Of a stretch of 14,254 bases of DNA, positions 11,393 through 14,254 are shown piece after piece. Location: contig JACQGD010000020.1 in the NCBI GenBank assembly GCA_016199685.1, positions 1 to 14,254 on the forward strand, read 5' to 3'. The first letter of the stretch is position 1. Each line of letters starts with the position of its first letter. Both the position numbers and the translations under genes were made by a program. The stretch comes from Candidatus Saccharimonadota bacterium (GTDB lineage Bacteria; Patescibacteriota; Saccharimonadia; Saccharimonadales; Saccharimonadaceae). The notes under the pieces were generated by a model. It did no database searches, was not told where the DNA came from, and was given only the letters and a program-made list of their open reading frames with translations.

Positions 11393-13238
11393 ATGCCCCG
11401 ACTTCCTCAACCTGGTGGCGATAACGGAAATTGGGGTACAATCCTTAACGATTATCTCCTCGTAGAACATGACGCTGCCGGCCATCTTAAGGCGGGAGTA
11501 GTCGGTTCATCGCAACTTGCTACAGACGCTGTAACATCGACTGCGATTGCCGACAATGCCCTACCGCAATCAAAAGTTCAAAAGTATACCGAAGTCTGAT
11601 TTAGCACCCGCAATTCAGGCTAGTCTCGATAAAGCGGATACTGCGTTACAAGTGGTGCCGCCAAGTGCAGCAACTGTATCGAGTTCGGGTTTTCCGCTTC
11701 GTTTAAATGGTGAACGATCGATTTCACACCCCGTTGAGCTTGGTAAGGCCCATACGTCATCAGCTAACCCCGCAGGTCCTAAGCGAGTTCTTTTGGCGGA
11801 ATCATGGGGCGCTCCAGGAATCCTGAGGCATATATGGGTGGCAAGCTCCGGAGGCGGATCGCAATCAGATTTCGCTGAAGATGGTGGGTTGATTCGCGTA
11901 TTCATTGATAACGAAACAACTGCGGCAGTTGAGCTGTCTCTGAATGATTTCTTTGCGTATGCTCCACTTGGTGGAGAATTCTCGAATCAAAGGATAGGTC
12001 GCACGAAACGAGATACTGCGAGTGGTGAATCTGCTGCATATCGATATCTTCATATGCCGTTTCAGAAGTATCTACGAGTTGAGATAGAAAATACTACTTC
12101 AACCGATACTATCGTATTTGGTTCTGCTGATTATTCACTAATTAGTGAATTCTCGGCGGTAGGATCGCAGCAAGTTGCATATAAGATTATTGGAACAGAA
12201 AAAGCAAATGCTGCGCCCTACGAAGCAATAACACTCGTCGACACAGTAGGCGGAGGTCAATTAGAGTCTTTATGGATTGCGATCGATGCGGCGAACGGTG
12301 ATACGGGTATACTTGAAGGAAATATAGAGATATATGTCGATGGAGAGATCTACCCATCGTGGCAGTCGTCTGGTACTGAAGACGCATTTAATGGTGGTTG
12401 GTATAACGTTCCTGTGGGTGGCTTTCCGGCAGGTCGGTCTGGATTTAGTAGTGGTGGAGATATGAAAGTGACGCTCTATCGATTTTTTATCGATGATCCG
12501 TTGTTCTTTAGCACTCACATTAAGGTTGTTGTTCACGCGGGCCAGCGATCGCAAGGTACGATTAGCTCGAGCTCATTTGGCGTGACTGGACTTGCAGGAA
12601 TCTGGTTTAATACTGCAGGAGGAATTAATTTCAAAGCTCCTAACGTAGATGTTCCACTCTTGAATGACCAGTTTACGGGCCCTTTAGGAAATCTCGACAG
12701 TGGTATCTGGAATCAAGTTGGTGGCGTGACGCAAGGTCAAGCAACGGGTAGTTCAATCACTGTCGCATACGACGGCACGGCGACCGGTCAAGATGTGCGC
12801 ATCGCCCGTAAGGGTGTTTCGCTCGTTGCTAATTATTGGCTTGAGACGCGAGCGAGAGTGATCGATGCAACACATAACGGTCAAGAGGTGTCTTTAATTG
12901 CGAAAGGAAACGAACCAGATCCTTACTTTGGCTCAGCAGTTCATGTACAGTTAGTACGTTTTTCACAGTATAACTGGGTGGTACGGGTCAGAGATGACTT
13001 TGATGAAGTTTTCGTACGCACGATCGGCAATGGTAGTGACCTTACAAATGTCTGGGTCAAGCTTGCGTTGAAAATTGTCGGCACTACGGCGACAGCATAC
13101 TGGTCTCATGGTGAGAGTACTCTATGGCATGGTCGTATCAAGTTGTTTCATGAGGTCATTAAGCTTTATGCCTGTGTCACCAGCGTCATACGCATACCCG
13201 ATAACAAACCACTGCATAGAAGTGATGTTGAACTGTGA
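11393..13238 (+). pseudogene. DUF2961/GH172-type glycoside hydrolase, frameshifted and 3'-truncated
   Basis: Starts at ATG 11393 (SD AAGGAG): MPRLPQPGGDNGNWGTILND..., a beginning like phage-tail or surface proteins. The frame stops at TGA 11597-11599, while a frame one base further continues IPKSDLAPAIQASLDKAD to 13238, so a single extra base near 11588-11596 splits the gene. The second frame holds a DUF2961 domain: APGILRHIW, IRVFIDNE, ELSLNDFF, HMPFQKYLRVEIEN, and the pair LEGN (Glu codon 12315) and SGTEDAFNG (Glu codon 12378), 21 residues apart as in characterised GH172 enzymes. A jelly-roll-like C-terminal domain follows (FTGPLGNLDSGIWN...) but sequence after about 13110 no longer fits it and reads antisense into marR. 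GH172 members hydrolyse fructo- or D-arabinofuranosides. No signal peptide seen. Confidence 0.78.
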
Positions 13239-13334
13239 GAGGTATTCAGTTTTGATGCGGCCTAGCATACGGTGAGCAGTTGACTGCATAACGCCTGATT
13301 GGTAGGTAGTGATTTGTGATATATCTTTTGTCAT
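13122..13334 (-). pseudogene. MarR-family regulator, truncated after about 70 residues
   Basis: ATG at 13334 (weak SD GAAAG three bases upstream; a TTG start at 13358 is less likely). The 70 residues match the first half of a MarR protein: the dimerisation helix (QSGVMQSTAHRMLGRIKTEYL), the 'FNITSMQWFVIGYAYDAG' segment, and the first HTH helix (IKLNDLMKQLD), then TTMP and a stop. Full MarR proteins have about 140 residues, so the recognition helix, wing, and C-terminal helix are missing. The break coincides with the end of good homology in the convergent GH172-type gene. If not an assembly fault, the product cannot bind DNA normally. Confidence 0.75.
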
Positions 13335-13351
13335 AATCTTTCGCAATGTAG

Positions 13352-13386
13352 TTGACAATGCCTTACGTACTATATTATCATGATAA
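13352..13386. promoter_or_regulatory. Divergent marR/FAS1 control region with a perfect palindrome
   Basis: TTATCATGATAA (13375-13386) is a perfect 12-base palindrome, a plausible MarR-type operator. On the plus strand, TTGACA (13352-13357) with TATTAT (13373-13378, spacer 15) or TATCAT (13376-13381, spacer 18) could drive the FAS1 gene; on the minus strand, the extended -10 TGATAATAT could drive marR. Both overlap the palindrome. Confidence 0.5.
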
Positions 13387-13471
13387 CAAGTTAAGTTAAT
13401 TAAGTAAACTAAATTAGAGAAGTTTACAAATAAGGCTTAACGTAATAATTAACTCGAAGGAGGATTCTACA

Positions 13472-14098
13472 ATGGAATCAGGTAACAAAATAGCAACAGT
13501 GGTCATCTCTCTTGTTGTTGGTGTCGTTGTCGGTGTAGCCGGCGGATATGCTATCGGAAATAGCATGAAAAAAGACAGCACAAGCAACTCAAACTCATCA
13601 TCAATGAGTACTGACAAAGACGGCGGCGACGGCGTTACTGTCGGTGGCGCAAAAATGGTAAAAGATAAAGATATCGTTGATAACGCAGTAAATGCAGACA
13701 ACGTAACGACACTTGTAAGCCTCGTTAAGCTCGCAGACCTCGTTGACACACTTAAGGGTGAAGGTCCATTTACGGTCTTCGGCCCAAACAACGGTGCATT
13801 TGCAAAGCTTGACGCTGCAACTGTAGAATCACTTCAGAAGCCAGAAAACAAAGCAGCACTTGCTAACATCCTTACGTACCACGTTGTACCAGGAACATAT
13901 ACATCTGCAGCGCTTAAAGTAATGGCGACTAAGGGTGAAACTCTTAAAAGCGTACAAGGTGAAGTACTTACCCCTGTCATGGACGGTGGAATGCTAAAGA
14001 TCCAAGACGCTAAGTGCAAAACAGTAGCTATCGAAACATCTGATGTCCTCAGCAGCAATGGTGTGACTCATGTTATCGACAGCGTATTGATGCCATAA
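13472..14098 (+). CDS. FAS1 (fasciclin)-domain surface protein
   Basis: 208 residues with AAGGAGG eight bases before the ATG, the strongest SD in the window. Residues 6-30 are a membrane anchor with glycine-rich centre (IATVVISLVVGVVVGVAGGYAIG), then a Ser/Asn/Asp linker, then one FAS1 domain: VTTLVSLVKLADLVDTLKG, the H1 motif GPFTVFGPNNGAF, the YH motif ILTYHVVPGTY, and the H2 motif NGVTHVIDSVLMP. FAS1 domains mediate adhesion outside the cell, so surface attachment, perhaps to a host, is plausible. The ~85-base leader begins near a palindrome and includes a GTAAAC/GTTTAC stem. A stem-loop follows at 14112-14143. Confidence 0.93.
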   Translation: MESGNKIATVVISLVVGVVVGVAGGYAIGNSMKKDSTSNSNSSSMSTDKDGGDGVTVGGAKMVKDKDIVDNAVNADNVTTLVSLVKLADLVDTLKGEGPFTVFGPNNGAFAKLDAATVESLQKPENKAALANILTYHVVPGTYTSAALKVMATKGETLKSVQGEVLTPVMDGGMLKIQDAKCKTVAIETSDVLSSNGVTHVIDSVLMP

Positions 14099-14111
14099 CA
14101 CCCCTCCTTTT

Positions 14112-14143
14112 ACAATGGCGCTTCTTGATTGAAGCGCCATTGT
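14112..14143. other. Perfect 13-bp stem-loop after the FAS1 gene
   Basis: ACAATGGCGCTTC pairs with GAAGCGCCATTGT around a six-base loop (14125-14130). No U tract follows on either strand, so it may be a weak or factor-assisted terminator or an mRNA 3'-stabilising hairpin that allows read-through into the next gene. Confidence 0.65.
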
Positions 14144-14178
14144 ACCTTGGAACATTACATTAACTTGAAAGGAAATCC

Positions 14179-14254
14179 ATGTTACTACTTCTCGGAGCAT
14201 TTTTTGCAGGAATGATCACAGTCCTTGCGCCGTGTGTTTTTGCACTTCTCCCGA
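14179..14254 (+). CDS. CcdA/DsbD-like membrane protein (partial, 5' end)
   Basis: ATG 14179 with AAAGGA five bases upstream; 25 residues are visible before the window ends. They form a membrane segment with the family's signature start, LGAFFAGMITVLAPCVFALLP, where the Cys in the 'xAPCVxxLLP' motif is one of the two redox cysteines of the CcdA/DsbD transmembrane domain. Such proteins carry reducing power from cytoplasmic thioredoxin across the membrane. The rest of the gene lies outside. Lack of a clear promoter suggests co-transcription with the FAS1 gene. Confidence 0.8.
   Translation, partial: MLLLLGAFFAGMITVLAPCVFALLP

Noticed and set aside
11586..11599. prfB-like programmed +1 frameshift
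   Set aside because: There is no SD-like stimulator upstream and no conserved slippery CTT-TGA; a sequence error or mutation is simpler, though it is listed for checking.
13414..13791. 125-codon minus-strand frame opposite the FAS1 gene
   Set aside because: Ser/Thr/Pro-rich shadow of the FAS1 reading frame with no SD or promoter.

Overview
The window reads like part of a small-genome Patescibacteria/CPR chromosome, most likely a Saccharibacteria (TM7) relative. The reasons are the gene set (degenerate flavoprotein, stand-alone ATP-cone, FAS1 lipoprotein-like protein, small CsoR copper operon, CcdA-like protein, several Patescibacteria-style unknowns), moderate GC, short intergenic gaps, and start regions with an extended -10 box (TGC-TATAAT) and few or no leader bases. 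UGA is a normal stop here (e.g. the stops at 306 and 1379), which argues against the lineages that read UGA as glycine. The taxonomic call is inference; no rRNA is present.

Layout. 1-240: GC-rich Ala/Gly tail of an upstream gene, then an initiator tRNA-fMet whose CCA end is built into a strong bidirectional terminator. 240-2260: three unrelated-looking minus-strand genes of unknown function. Each is a self-contained cassette (its own TTGAct-16/17-TATAAT promoter, a leader with two stem-loops, an SD, a CDS richer in G+C than its flanks, a stem-loop at the stop, then a terminator). 2273-4691: a minus-strand operon of membrane protein, ATP-cone protein and pyridine-nucleotide flavoprotein that has lost its redox cysteines. 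4796-6931: a multi-pass membrane protein with a pilin-like tail, an untracked 48-aa small gene with its own good promoter, and a convergent membrane protein. 6991-7104: terminator and elongator-type tRNA-Met(CAU). 7241-8157: ASCH-domain protein plus a small alpha/beta hydrolase. 8224-10177: two unknown acidic cytoplasmic proteins. 10184-11333: copper operon DUF4396-csoR-DUF305 with a CsoR-type operator lying over the -10 box and abutting the start codon. 11393-13334: a frameshifted, 3'-truncated DUF2961/GH172-type glycosidase gene that runs into a truncated convergent marR. 13352-14254: a palindrome-bearing promoter, a FAS1 protein and the start of a CcdA/DsbD-like membrane protein.

How parts work together. 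The copper operon is a coherent self-regulated unit: sensor (C36/H61/C65), a DUF305 periplasm-facing protein and a His-tailed membrane protein. The membrane protein/ATP-cone/degenerate flavoprotein operon is a coupled unit with no function I can name and is one of the two best candidates for something undescribed; the other is the three-cassette island with structured leaders, one of which has H-type pseudoknot topology directly before the SD. The GH172-type gene keeps both expected catalytic glutamates and could point to attack on furanose sugars of a host actinobacterium, but the copy is broken and the region shows a probable deletion or assembly junction.
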